NCBI RefSeq assembly: GCF_004135735.1
Contig: NZ_CP012670.1
Span: 4,671,501 to 4,735,500 of the forward strand
From: Sorangium cellulosum
GTDB lineage: Bacteria > Myxococcota_A > Polyangia > Polyangiales > Polyangiaceae
Direction: 5' to 3'
DNA: 64,000 nt
Positions 36,765-45,621 of this stretch are shown here, in pieces. How positions within the stretch are numbered: the first letter of the stretch is position 1; each line of letters starts with the position of its first letter. Under the pieces are notes generated by a model that saw only the letters and a list, made by a program, of their open reading frames with translations, searched no databases and had not been told where the DNA came from. A program made the translations under genes and the position numbers.

Positions 36765-37781
36765 ATGAGCAAGAAGGACCGTTCCGCCTCCGGCGACTCC
36801 GACAAGGTGATCCACGTCGTGTTCGGCCCTGGTGGGGGGCGGGTGAGCGCGCCCTCGCCCGCCCTGCGGGCCAGCGAGCCCGCGGCGCCGCTCCCCGCGC
36901 CGACCTCGCGCGAGCCGGTGACCGACATGTTCACCGGCCCGGAGGTCGCGCGGCTGCTCGGGATCTCGCCGGGGCGACTGCGCTCGCTCGATCGCGCCGG
37001 CATCGCGTCGCCGAGCGGCCGACGCCGGGGGCGGCGCGCCTACACCTTCTCGGACCTCATCGCGCTGCGCGCCGCGCGCGACCTCATCGCCCGCAAGGTG
37101 CGCCTGCGCGACGTGGCGCGGGCGATCGAGAACATCCGCGCCGCGCTCCCCAAGGTGACGCGGCCCCTCGCCGAGCTCCGCGTCGCCTTCGACGGGAAAT
37201 CGGTGGTGGTCCGGGGCGCGTCCGGCGCCTTCGAGCCGCTCACCGGGCAGATGGTGCTCGATTTCGAGGTGAAGGACCTGCGCGACGACGTCGTGCGCGT
37301 GCTCCGCCCGAAGGTCGGGCGGGAGCGCGCGCGCACGGCGTACGAGCTCTACATGCAGGCCAGCCAGCTCGACGAAGATCCGGCGACGATGGACGAGGCC
37401 GAGGCGCTCTACCGGCGGGCGCTCGAGATCGATCCGTGGCTGGCGATCGCCTACACGAACCTCGGCAACATCTGCTTCCGCCGCAACGCCGAGGAGCAGG
37501 CCGAGGCGCTCTACATGAAGGCGCTCGAGCTCGACGCGAGCCAGCCGGAGGCGCAGTACAACCTCGGCTACGTGATGCTCGAGCGGGGCCGCGCGACCGA
37601 GGCCATCCGCTACTTCCGCGGCGCGATCGAGAGCGATCCGCGGTTCGCGGACGCGTATTACAACCTGGCGATGGCCTACGAGCAGGTCGGCGATCCGGCG
37701 CGGGCGCGCCCGTGCTGGCGCAGGTACCTGGAGATCGAGCCGACCGGCACGTGGGCGGAGATCGCGCGCAGGCACCTGTGA
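36765..37781 (+). CDS. MerR-type helix-turn-helix protein with TPR repeats
   Basis: The protein has 338 residues. After a flexible N-terminus, residues 54-120 form a MerR-like winged helix (FTGPEVARLLGISPGRLRSLDRAGI, RRAYTFSDLIALRAARDLI). A linker region follows, then three to four TPR motifs at about 215-330 (YRRALEIDPWLAIAYTNLGN, YMKALELDASQPEAQYNLGY, FRGAIESDPRFADAYYNLAM). MerR proteins normally end in an effector domain; here the TPRs should bind a protein. A role as a protein-controlled transcription factor is inferred. It sits 166 bp upstream of a small gene on the same strand. Confidence 0.9.
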   Translation: MSKKDRSASGDSDKVIHVVFGPGGGRVSAPSPALRASEPAAPLPAPTSREPVTDMFTGPEVARLLGISPGRLRSLDRAGIASPSGRRRGRRAYTFSDLIALRAARDLIARKVRLRDVARAIENIRAALPKVTRPLAELRVAFDGKSVVVRGASGAFEPLTGQMVLDFEVKDLRDDVVRVLRPKVGRERARTAYELYMQASQLDEDPATMDEAEALYRRALEIDPWLAIAYTNLGNICFRRNAEEQAEALYMKALELDASQPEAQYNLGYVMLERGRATEAIRYFRGAIESDPRFADAYYNLAMAYEQVGDPARARPCWRRYLEIEPTGTWAEIARRHL

Positions 37782-37947
37782 GGCGCGGCGCGGGCGGGGC
37801 GCTCGCCCCGCCCGCGAGCGGCCCGCCTTCGGCGCGCACCGACGAGGTCGCCGACGCGCCGGCGACGTGGCAGTCCTTGACGGTCGGAACCAGCGACGGG
37901 GCGCGCGGCATGAGCCGCGCGCGAGACCCGAGGAGAGAGGAGAACGG

Positions 37948-38163
37948 ATGAGCGATGTGGGATCGGCCCGGCGGGCCAAGGAGGAGCTCAAGGCCAAGAT
38001 CAGCGGCGAGCCGTGGTGCGTCGGCGTCGGCGTCGAGCGAGAGGACGGGGTCGGCTTCATCGTCCGCGTCACGATCAGGTCCGGGGCGCTCGACGCGGCG
38101 CGCGCGGCGATCCCGGAGCGGATCGGCGACGTGCGGATCAAGGTGATCGAGAGCGACCCCTGA
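37948..38163 (+). CDS. small hypothetical protein (71 residues)
   Basis: The protein has a single mixed fold: RAKEELKAKISGEPWCVGVGVEREDGVGFIVRV, then a helix and RIGDVRIKVIES. A strong GGAGAGAGGAG ribosome-binding site lies just before the ATG at 37948, and GC3 bias supports translation. The short beta-alpha-beta pattern recalls small domains found next to proteases, but I cannot name the family. The next gene begins 63 bp downstream on the same strand, so they may be co-transcribed. Confidence 0.65.
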   Translation: MSDVGSARRAKEELKAKISGEPWCVGVGVEREDGVGFIVRVTIRSGALDAARAAIPERIGDVRIKVIESDP

Positions 38164-38225
38164 GCACGGCCGATCCGCGGTCTCCGTATCGCCAGGCCGC
38201 GCAAACCGTGTAAGCTGCGCGCCTC

Positions 38226-39818
38226 GTGAACGAGCGCAACCTCTCCCGCCGACTTTCCACGAGCATCGTCGATGCGTTGAAGGCGCACGGGCATATCCTC
38301 GTCGCGAGGGGCGGCGCGAACGCGCTCGCGCGCGAGCTCGAGGAGAAGATGTCCGAGGACATCGCGGCCATCGCGCCCCGGCTCGAGCCCTGGGCGCTCG
38401 TCGACGGGGAGGTGACCACCACCTTCGGCACCGACGAGATCGACGATCAGGTCGAGGAGCTCGTCGCGACCCTCACGAGCACGCTGATGGAGTCCGAGCA
38501 CGTGGAGGACATCTTCACCGAGGACAACGTCATCAAGCGCGACGTGTTCCGGGTGATGCGCGACACGCTGCTCGGGCCGCGGCGCGGGCTCGGCTTCGAG
38601 GACGACGGCCCGGTGCATGTGCGGCTGGACACGCTCGGGTACGTCGCCTCCACGGTCGGCAAGCGCGCGCCGGCCGAGGTGCTGCGCGAGGCGCTCACGC
38701 GGGCGGCCCAGCACGCCGGCGGCAAGCTGACGGGCTACGATCCCGAGCTCCGCGAGGCGACGTTCTCGGTCGAGAGCAGCGACCCGGACGCGCGGCTCGA
38801 GATCGAGGAGGCCGTGGCCGACGAGCTCGCCGATCTCGTCGAGGCCAAGGTGGTGACGCTGCCCATGATGGAGCGTCGCGTCGACTATCCGCGCAGGATC
38901 GAGCTCGGAGAGCGCGGCTTGCGCCAGCGGATCGACGCCGCGGCGTCGCGGATGCTGCGCGAGGGCGGCTGCGCCGCCTCGTGGGAGCTCGTGGGCGACC
39001 GGACCCTCAGGCTCCGGCTCACCCCGCTGTCCGAGCAGGACGCGCTCGAGGTCGACAGCCACATGACGGCGTTCACCCGCGAGATCGCGTCGCTGCTGGG
39101 CGGGTCGCTGAACGCGCTCGGCGAGGCGGCCAGGCCGGCCGCGGCGCCGCTGCGCGGCGAGGCTCCTCCCCCGCGCCACCGGGGGCCGGAGAGCGCGCCG
39201 GTGGCCGCGGCCGAGGACGGCGAGGACGAGGGCGTCGGCGAGGAGGACGAGGAAGAGGCGACCGAGGAAGAGGCCGTCGCGCCTTCCAGCAAGCCCGCGG
39301 TGCTCGTGAGATCCCGTCGACCGGCCGAGCCGGCGGAGGAACAGGCCGCGGTGAGCAAGGCCAAGGGCCAGGCCGTGGCGCCCCGGAGCGCGAAGGAGCC
39401 CGCCGCGAAGGAGCTCGCGCGCAAGGCCGCCGCCGCGAAGGAGCCCGCACGGAAGGCCGCCGCAGCGGAGGAGCCTGCCGCGAAGGAGCCCGCACGGAAG
39501 GCCGCCGCAGCGGAGGAGCCCGCCGTGAAGGAGCCCGCACGGAGGGCCGCCGCAGCGAAGGAGCCCGTCGCGAAGGAGCCCGCGCGCAAGGCCGCCGCGG
39601 CGAAGGAGCCCGCCGCGAAGGAGCCCGCGCGCAAGGCCGCCGCGGCGAAGGAGCCCGCCGCGAAGGAGCCCGCGCGCAAGGCCGCCGCGGCGACGGCGAA
39701 GGTCGCGGCGAGCGCTGCCAAGAAGGCGGCGAAGGCTCCCGCGAGCAAGGCCCCGTCGCTCCCGGAGAAGAAGGCGGCGAAGACTCCGGCCAAGAAGGCG
39801 CCGGCGACGAAGCGCTGA
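38226..39818 (+). CDS. protein with histone H1-like Lys/Ala/Pro-rich C-terminal tail
   Basis: The protein has 530 residues from a GTG start. The first 300 residues form a folded domain I do not recognise, with many acidic helices (for example EIDDQVEELVATLTSTLMES). An acidic patch near 335-355 (EDGEDEGVGEEDEEEATEEE) is followed by a repetitive basic tail of EPAAKEPARKAAAAK-type units and a final AKKAAKAPASKAPS segment. Such tails resemble eukaryotic H1 or bacterial Hc1/AlgP proteins and may bind DNA or polyanions. The repeats are nearly identical at the DNA level, so replication slippage is likely. Confidence 0.8.
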   Translation: MNERNLSRRLSTSIVDALKAHGHILVARGGANALARELEEKMSEDIAAIAPRLEPWALVDGEVTTTFGTDEIDDQVEELVATLTSTLMESEHVEDIFTEDNVIKRDVFRVMRDTLLGPRRGLGFEDDGPVHVRLDTLGYVASTVGKRAPAEVLREALTRAAQHAGGKLTGYDPELREATFSVESSDPDARLEIEEAVADELADLVEAKVVTLPMMERRVDYPRRIELGERGLRQRIDAAASRMLREGGCAASWELVGDRTLRLRLTPLSEQDALEVDSHMTAFTREIASLLGGSLNALGEAARPAAAPLRGEAPPPRHRGPESAPVAAAEDGEDEGVGEEDEEEATEEEAVAPSSKPAVLVRSRRPAEPAEEQAAVSKAKGQAVAPRSAKEPAAKELARKAAAAKEPARKAAAAEEPAAKEPARKAAAAEEPAVKEPARRAAAAKEPVAKEPARKAAAAKEPAAKEPARKAAAAKEPAAKEPARKAAAATAKVAASAAKKAAKAPASKAPSLPEKKAAKTPAKKAPATKR

Positions 39819-39823
39819 CGAGC

Positions 39824-41734
39824 TCAGCGCGCCGGGTTCCGGTAGACCAGGATCACCGGCACGCCGTCGAGCCCGGCGATGTGCTCCGGGGCCGTCGTCC
39901 CGAAGGCGACCCACGCCTGGTACGCCTGCCCGAGCATGTGCTTCTCGTGGTGATAGAGGGCGAAATCCGCGCCTGCGAGGGTCCCGACGCCGCGGATGTC
40001 CTTCCGCAGGCGCCCGTCGCGCAGGAGCATGTCCCACGCCGGGCCGGCCGTGTCGTGGATGTAGACGGTCCCCCGCGGCGGGACGTGCGCGTTGAGGTAC
40101 GCGACGACCGCGCCCGTCGTGTACCCCCAGAAGGTGCGGTTCAGGCCGAGGGTCGCCGCGCCGGGCGCGCCGCCGACGAGCGGCGTGTAGCTCGAGAGCG
40201 CCCACGGGTGCGCGCGCAGCGTCTCGGCGATCGGCGCCGCGACCACCGCCGCGCCGAGCAGCGCCGGGAGCAGCAGCCCGCGGGCGGCCCGCGCGAGCCC
40301 GGCGCGCCCGACGAGCCCGGCGCGTCGCGCGAGCCCGCCCGGGCCGCGCCGGTCGCTCGAGAGCGCGCGGAGCCCGATGCGCGCGCGCCTCACCGCGGCG
40401 GAGAACGCCGCGCCGGCGAACAGGGCCATGAACGGGTAGGCCGTCATCCAGTGCTTCGTGCCGCCGAAGATCGGCGTGCGCGGCGAGAGCCAGGCGCCGT
40501 AGATGGCGGCGATGGAGAGGAACCAGAGGAGCGCCGTGCCGCCCGGATCGTCCGCGGGCGGACGGAGCCGGGCGGCGAGGGCGCGCGCCGCCACGAGCGC
40601 GGGCCTCCGGCTGGCCGGCGCGAGCCGCGCCGCCGCGCAGACGAGCGGGTACGGGAGGCGCTCGCGCGCGCCGGCGCAGAGCCCCGCGACGAAGAGGACG
40701 AGCGTGACGAGGGGCACCGTCGCCGCCGTCATCACCGGCGCGTAGGCCCGCGGCATCGGCGGGGTCCAGTGGTTCCGGCCGAGGAACTCCATGTTGTAGT
40801 ACTCGTGGTTCAGGTGGAACGACGCGTACTCGCGGAGGCGCGGGAGCGTGTCGTGCCAGATCCACGGCCAGAGCGCGAAGAAGACGAGGGGGCCGAGCGT
40901 CGCCATGGCGGCGAGCGCGGCGAGCGCCCGATGGGACGGTCGCGGCGGCAACGGCGGCCGAGGCTCGGAGGACGCCGGCGGCGCGCCCTCCGCTGCGGCG
41001 CCCGGCGCGCCCTCCGCTGCGGCGCCCGGCGCGCCCTCCGTTGCGGTCCGCGGCGCGACGATCCGCTCCCTGAGCGCCACGGCGATCGCGTGCGCGACGC
41101 ACACGATCGGCAAGAACCAGGAGTTGTGCTTCGTGTCGAGCGCGAGGCCGAAGGCGACGCCGGTGAGCACCGGCCACAGCAGGCCGCCGCCCTGCAGCGC
41201 GCGCCAGTAGCAGTAGGCGCACAGCGCCCACACGGTCACGACGGGCGCGTCGAAGCACGCGAGGTGCGCGTGGTAGAAGTACCGCGGCAGCATCGCGAAG
41301 AGCACGGCCGCGCAGGCGCCCGCGATCCGATCGCGCGCCTGCGCGCCCCAGAGGTAGACGAGCGCGACGCCCGCGCCCGACAGGACCATCGCGGGGAACC
41401 GGTAGCTCGTGCCCTCCTCGGCGAAGAGCCCGAGCCGCTGCTGCAGCAGGAGGTTGGAGAGCGCGAACAGCGACTTGATGAGCCCGGGGTGCTCGTGGTT
41501 CACCGACCACGCGGCGTCGATGACCTCCGGGGCGAGCGCCGCGCGCGGCGCCTCGAGGAGCAGCTTGAACCACGACGCGTAGCGGTCCGCGGCGAAGAAG
41601 TAGAACCCCTCGTCGCGCGCGTACCCGAGGTCGCCCGCGGTCGCGAGCAGGAGCGCGACGTACGCCGCGGCGAACGCGAGCGCGACGAGGCCGTCGGCGA
41701 GCGCGAGGGGAGCGGGCCGCGCCGTCCGCTTCAT
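39824..41734 (-). CDS. membrane glycosyltransferase, GT39/ArnT-like
   Basis: The protein has 636 residues and about a dozen hydrophobic segments. The first periplasmic loop contains ARDEGFYFFAADRYASW, with Asp-Glu as in the catalytic loop of GT-C enzymes, and VNHEHPGLIKSLFALSN, which matches the HPPL-like region of the dolichyl-phosphate mannosyltransferase family. It probably transfers a sugar from a polyprenyl-phosphate donor to an envelope acceptor. The ATG overlaps the upstream TGA by four bases. An Ala/Gly/Glu-rich repeat (GAPGAAAE) lies in a cytoplasmic loop. Donor and acceptor are unknown. Confidence 0.82.
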   Translation of the reverse strand: MKRTARPAPLALADGLVALAFAAAYVALLLATAGDLGYARDEGFYFFAADRYASWFKLLLEAPRAALAPEVIDAAWSVNHEHPGLIKSLFALSNLLLQQRLGLFAEEGTSYRFPAMVLSGAGVALVYLWGAQARDRIAGACAAVLFAMLPRYFYHAHLACFDAPVVTVWALCAYCYWRALQGGGLLWPVLTGVAFGLALDTKHNSWFLPIVCVAHAIAVALRERIVAPRTATEGAPGAAAEGAPGAAAEGAPPASSEPRPPLPPRPSHRALAALAAMATLGPLVFFALWPWIWHDTLPRLREYASFHLNHEYYNMEFLGRNHWTPPMPRAYAPVMTAATVPLVTLVLFVAGLCAGARERLPYPLVCAAARLAPASRRPALVAARALAARLRPPADDPGGTALLWFLSIAAIYGAWLSPRTPIFGGTKHWMTAYPFMALFAGAAFSAAVRRARIGLRALSSDRRGPGGLARRAGLVGRAGLARAARGLLLPALLGAAVVAAPIAETLRAHPWALSSYTPLVGGAPGAATLGLNRTFWGYTTGAVVAYLNAHVPPRGTVYIHDTAGPAWDMLLRDGRLRKDIRGVGTLAGADFALYHHEKHMLGQAYQAWVAFGTTAPEHIAGLDGVPVILVYRNPAR

Positions 41735-42717
41735 CGGGTGTCCGCCTCGAAGCAGTAGTGGCGGTGCGTGTAGTCCGAGGTCCTCACGGCGAACTCCACC
41801 TCGGCCCCGGCCGCGCCGGCGTGGGCGCCGAGCGGGAACTCGAACGGCGCCCACCCGTCGCCGTCGACGTGCGTCGCCTCCCCCACGGTCTCGCCGTTCA
41901 CGCGCACGGCCAGCGTGACCGGCGCGCCCTTCCGCTCGCGCTCGATGATCCAGTACATGCCCGCGTGCCCCCGGATCACGTCGCCGAGCGGGACGCCGCG
42001 GAAGCGCGTGACGATCTCGCCGGCCCTCGGCGGGTGGGACCAGATGCACCGGCGCGGGCGGAACTCCTCGTCCGCGATCACGGTGACGCCGACGTTGAAG
42101 AAGAGGCCGCCAGGGCACTCGAAGCGCTCCGCGGGGAACGTCGGGTGGCCGCCGAGGCCCCCGGCCGCGATCCGCGCGCGCGGGTTCCAGCGGCACGCGG
42201 CCGGCGGATCCGTGACGCGCACGTCCGCCGACGGCGGCGCGACGTGCTCGACGAAGTCGTACACGACGCGCGCGGGCCGCGGGTTCACGAGGCGCCGGAG
42301 CACGAACGGCCCGTGCTCCTGCCGGGCCTCCTCGCGAAAGCCCGCGAGCTCCTCGGCGCGCTGGCCCAGGGCGCTGATCTCGACGGCGGCCGCGTAGCGG
42401 GTCTCGTCGGGCCGCGCGGCGTCGCGCAGCGGCGAGAGCGCGTCCCCGAGCGCGCGGCGCGCGGCCGGATCGGCCCACGCGGGCGCGACGACCACGAGAT
42501 CCCCGGGCCGCCTCATCGCCGCGAGCGGCGCCGCGAGCGCGCGGTAGGCGTCGAGATCCGGCGCGCTCTCGCTGAAGTGGACGTGCGCCGCGAGCTCGCC
42601 GAGGCCGAGCGCCGGGAGGCCGGCGAGCGCGAGCAGGCCCCACCGCCGCGCCCGGCGGCGCGCCCGCGCAGATCCGCCCGCGGACGAGGTCGTGTCGTGG
42701 GGCTGCGCCGGGGCCAC
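41731..42717 (-). CDS. membrane-anchored protein of unknown function
   Basis: The protein has 328 residues from a GTG start seven bases after the stop of the metallopeptidase gene. An Arg-rich N-terminus (ARARRRARRWGLLALAGLP) precedes one membrane segment. The outer part includes WADPAARRALGDALSPL, a Trp-rich core (RCIWSHPPRAGEIVTRFRGVPLG) and a strand-rich C-terminus (YWIIERERKGAPVTLAVRVNG) that looks like a carbohydrate-binding-type sandwich. The next gene is a glycosyltransferase with a four-base overlap, so this protein may take part in the same glycan step. The family is not recognised. Confidence 0.75.
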   Translation of the reverse strand: MAPAQPHDTTSSAGGSARARRRARRWGLLALAGLPALGLGELAAHVHFSESAPDLDAYRALAAPLAAMRRPGDLVVVAPAWADPAARRALGDALSPLRDAARPDETRYAAAVEISALGQRAEELAGFREEARQEHGPFVLRRLVNPRPARVVYDFVEHVAPPSADVRVTDPPAACRWNPRARIAAGGLGGHPTFPAERFECPGGLFFNVGVTVIADEEFRPRRCIWSHPPRAGEIVTRFRGVPLGDVIRGHAGMYWIIERERKGAPVTLAVRVNGETVGEATHVDGDGWAPFEFPLGAHAGAAGAEVEFAVRTSDYTHRHYCFEADTR

Positions 42718-42724
42718 GGGGCCC

Positions 42725-44785
42725 CTAGCGCTCGATCGCGTAGACGACGCTCCCGAACGGCATGCGCTGCATGCGCTCCTCGATCACGCCGCGGAGCGTC
42801 TTCCACGCCCCGTCGCCGTCGACGTAGGCCTCGCGGAGGCGCAGCAGGCCGGCCTTGTCGCCGCGCGCCTTGATGCCGAGCACCGTCCTCGCGAGCGCCT
42901 CGGCCGCGGCGGGCAGCCGGTCCGCCTGGATCGAGAAGCACCCCTTGTCCTCGCCGTTCGCGGCCACCTCGCCGCGATGGAAGGCGAGCGCGCCCGCGTC
43001 GAGCAAGCTGCCGAGCTGGATCGCCGCGAGCTGGCCGTAGGGCCGCGCCTCGCCGCCGGCCGTGTACATCCCCCGCCCGGCTTGCCCGAGGGCCCACACG
43101 ATGTCCCGCGCCTCGATCAGGCGCGCGAGCGAGGGATCGATCACGCCCTTTTGGGCGAGCCAGTCGGCGAAGTAGAGCGCCCCGGTCTGGGCCTTGAGCT
43201 CCTCGAGCATGGAGGCGAGCGGGCCGCCGAAGATCTCGTCGTCGGTCTTGCCCTTCACCTTGTACCCCTGCGCCGGGCCCAGGTTGTGGGCGGCCTCGTG
43301 CAGCACCGTGCCCATCGTCGCGACGGATCGCTCGAACGACATCCCCTCGAGCGTGGCCTTGCAGACGAGCGACGACGTGGCCTCCCGGAGCGCGGCGCGG
43401 CTGTCGTCGTCCTGGAGGAAGTTCGCCATGACCACGGTGCGGCCGCGCCCCTCGGTCGCGACCGGGCCCCAGTTCGGCAGGCTCTGGCCCGCGGTCCCGC
43501 CCGTCGCGGCCCGCGACTCGCCGGCGTTCAGCACGATGTCGATGAAGTCGGGCAGGTGGAACGCGACCTTGCGCGCCTTGTAGGGCGCGCCCGCGAGCTC
43601 CGCGAACGCCGCCTCCATGTCGGCCTTCACGGGGTCGAGCTTCCTCTGCCAGACGAGCGACTCCTGGTTGATGCGCGCGAAGCTCACGTGGAAGCCCGCC
43701 TTGCGGCTGCACGGTTCCCAGTAGGTCTCGTCCGGCCCCACCCGCAGGTACCAGGCCGAGTTCTCGGCGTTCATCTTCGCCCAGGGCTCGTCGGCGAGCT
43801 CCCAGCGGTCGTCGAGGAAGGCCTGCGCCGCCGCGAGCAGGTACGCCTTGAAGGCGGCCTCGCCGGGGCTCTGGATCGCGTCCGCCGCCGCCCTGAGCTC
43901 CCGGCTCACGGCCTCCATCTCGGGCCGGTACGCCTGGCTGTACGGCACGGCCTTGAGGGCGCCGCCCTCCTCCACCACGACGGTGAACGGCGACAGGAGC
44001 GCCTTCTGGTCCGGTCGCGCCTCGAGCGCGGCGCAGAACTTCTTGTCCTGCTGGAGGCGCGCCGGGTAGACGCCCGTGAGGCGCGGCGGCCGGTCCGGCA
44101 GCGCGCTGCAATCGGGGTTGTCCCGGGTCTTCGGCTGCTCGCACCAGGGCCCCTGGTTGCGCCAGAAGAGCGCGCGGCTCGCCGGATCATCGGGCGGGAT
44201 CCGCTCGGCCATGCCGGTCGTCCCGCGCTGCTTCGCGTGGATCTGCTCGATGAGCTCGGCGACCTTGAGCAGGTGGCCGACGATGACGCGGTCCTCGGCG
44301 GACGCCTCGCGGAAGTCCGAGCGGAGGAGCGACGGGCGGCCGCCGGCGAGCTCGGCGAGGACCGCGTCGCGGCGGCGCTTCTCGGCGTCGTCGAGGCCGG
44401 CGCGGGGGTGCCCCTCGGCCTTGATCCGGGTCATGGCCGCGTACGCCGAGGTGAACGCCGGGGTGAACGCCCCGGAGGCGACCCAGGCGGGGGGCGTGGT
44501 GTGGTGCCACGGCGTGGCGATCTCGTCCGGATCGACCGCGCCCGAGCCGTTCCGGTCGGCGATCCAGAAGAGCGGCAGATCGAGCTCCACGGCGAGGCGG
44601 TTGAGCTCGGGCCGCGTCAGCGGGTCGGGGCGCGGCGCCTCGGGCGCAGCCTGGGTCGCAGCGGCCGGGGCCCCGGGCGCGGCCGCGGGCGGCGCGGGCG
44701 CCTTCGCGGGGGCGCAGGAGACCGCGGCGGCGCAGGCGGCGGCGAGCAGGGCGAGCAAGGGGGCGCTCGGGGAGGTGGGGTTCAT
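42725..44785 (-). CDS. M49-like (dipeptidyl peptidase III-related) zinc metallopeptidase lipoprotein
   Basis: The protein has 686 residues. The signal peptide ends AACAAAVSCAPA, a lipobox. A single EF-hand-like loop, ADRNGSGAVDPDEI, follows near residue 75. The zinc site HEAAHN lies near residue 495 and EELKAQTGALYF near 528. This spacing and the EExxAx motif match M49, whose members carry HELLGH or variants; here it is HExxH with N next. A YLRVGPDETYWEPCSRKAGFHVSF block resembles the substrate-binding part of bacterial M49 proteins. It is the first gene of a three-gene operon ending in a glycosyltransferase. Activity is inferred. Confidence 0.8.
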   Translation of the reverse strand: MNPTSPSAPLLALLAAACAAAVSCAPAKAPAPPAAAPGAPAAATQAAPEAPRPDPLTRPELNRLAVELDLPLFWIADRNGSGAVDPDEIATPWHHTTPPAWVASGAFTPAFTSAYAAMTRIKAEGHPRAGLDDAEKRRRDAVLAELAGGRPSLLRSDFREASAEDRVIVGHLLKVAELIEQIHAKQRGTTGMAERIPPDDPASRALFWRNQGPWCEQPKTRDNPDCSALPDRPPRLTGVYPARLQQDKKFCAALEARPDQKALLSPFTVVVEEGGALKAVPYSQAYRPEMEAVSRELRAAADAIQSPGEAAFKAYLLAAAQAFLDDRWELADEPWAKMNAENSAWYLRVGPDETYWEPCSRKAGFHVSFARINQESLVWQRKLDPVKADMEAAFAELAGAPYKARKVAFHLPDFIDIVLNAGESRAATGGTAGQSLPNWGPVATEGRGRTVVMANFLQDDDSRAALREATSSLVCKATLEGMSFERSVATMGTVLHEAAHNLGPAQGYKVKGKTDDEIFGGPLASMLEELKAQTGALYFADWLAQKGVIDPSLARLIEARDIVWALGQAGRGMYTAGGEARPYGQLAAIQLGSLLDAGALAFHRGEVAANGEDKGCFSIQADRLPAAAEALARTVLGIKARGDKAGLLRLREAYVDGDGAWKTLRGVIEERMQRMPFGSVVYAIER

Positions 44786-45294
44786 GGGTGGAGACTCCGC
44801 TCGGGTTTCCGGATGTCACGCCAAAAAGGCGACGGGAGCGTAGACCAACCGGCGTGCGTGTGGGGGCCTCTCCGCGTCCAGCGCGCCATGCAGCGGCCCG
44901 CGGCCGCCGTCCGAAGCGGGCCCGCAGGACGGGCGTGTTGGCCAGCAGGACGGACGAGTGCGCCAGCACGTCGGGGCGGCGGATCCAAACGGCTGCTGGG
45001 GCGATTGCCGCGAGCTGGTGTGGCCAGTCCCCCGAGGCGCTGGTGCGGCGACCCCCGCCCGCAGGGGCCGCGTCCGCGGGGTCGCCGGGCCGCGTCCGGG
45101 AGATGCCGAGACGGCTCCCGGGCGGTACTGCCGCGCGTGCAGGAGAGCCCCGGTGGCCGGGCTGCCCGTCCGTAGTCCAGGCCATCGCGACGAAGCCGTC
45201 CGGCATCGTGCACGGATGCGACGGGATGGACTTCCGGAACGTTGACACAGTTCTGATGCTCGACCAGAAAGATGCCTCGGCACAGGAGGAAGCC
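44786..45294. other. 509-bp intergenic region, no gene recognised
   Basis: It separates the leftward metallopeptidase operon from the rightward lower-GC island. Open frames here have no consistent codon bias. A CGCC-AAAAA-GGCG mini-hairpin lies near 44820. GCAGGACGG-type words recur around 44920-44960. A TTGACA word at 45242 has no convincing -10 partner. An AGGAGG stands just before the ATG at 45295. Confidence 0.4.
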
Positions 45295-45612
45295 ATGAAT
45301 CAGATCCAGGAAACGTCGTATCTCCAGACGGCAAGGGCGCTCGCCGACGCCCACCGGCAGGCGGATCCGAATACGACGCTGATCTTCCTCAATCCCGACC
45401 CAGCCGAGCAGGAAGTCCGGCTTCTGGAGGTATCCACCGCAGCGCCGACGTCGGGCGAGCTCTACCCGTTCAGCTTCGCAGCACGGCCGGATCTCGGGAT
45501 CAATTATCCCTCGGTGGTGCTCCTGCTGAGCCATCAGGAGTGGACCGACCTCCAGCAGGGAAACTTGCAGCTCCCCGATGGGTGGACCATCGATCGTCTT
45601 GAGAAACTCTGA
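45295..45612 (+). CDS. hypothetical protein, first gene of a lower-GC pair
   Basis: The protein has 105 residues, starting at ATG 45295 with a strong CAGGAGGA ribosome-binding site. It begins MNQIQETSYLQTARALADAH and ends GNLQLPDGWTIDRLEKL; an alpha/beta fold is likely (TTLIFLNPD, PSVVLLLSHQEW). No known motif is seen. Third positions are far less GC-biased than in the rest of the window, which suggests recent acquisition. It lies nine bases before a HEPN-like gene, so the two probably form one functional unit. It does not look like the usual MNT nucleotidyltransferase partner. Confidence 0.7.
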   Translation: MNQIQETSYLQTARALADAHRQADPNTTLIFLNPDPAEQEVRLLEVSTAAPTSGELYPFSFAARPDLGINYPSVVLLLSHQEWTDLQQGNLQLPDGWTIDRLEKL

Positions 45613-45621
45613 GGGTATCTC

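Noticed and set aside
36495..41573. A 1692-codon minus-strand open frame
   Set aside because: It crosses several genuine plus-strand genes and part of the glycosyltransferase in a wrong frame; the composition is Arg/Ala-rich and no domain is seen.
45242..45270. TTGACA as a promoter for the low-GC gene pair
   Set aside because: No reasonable -10 hexamer is found at 15-19 bp spacing, so it is not listed as a promoter.
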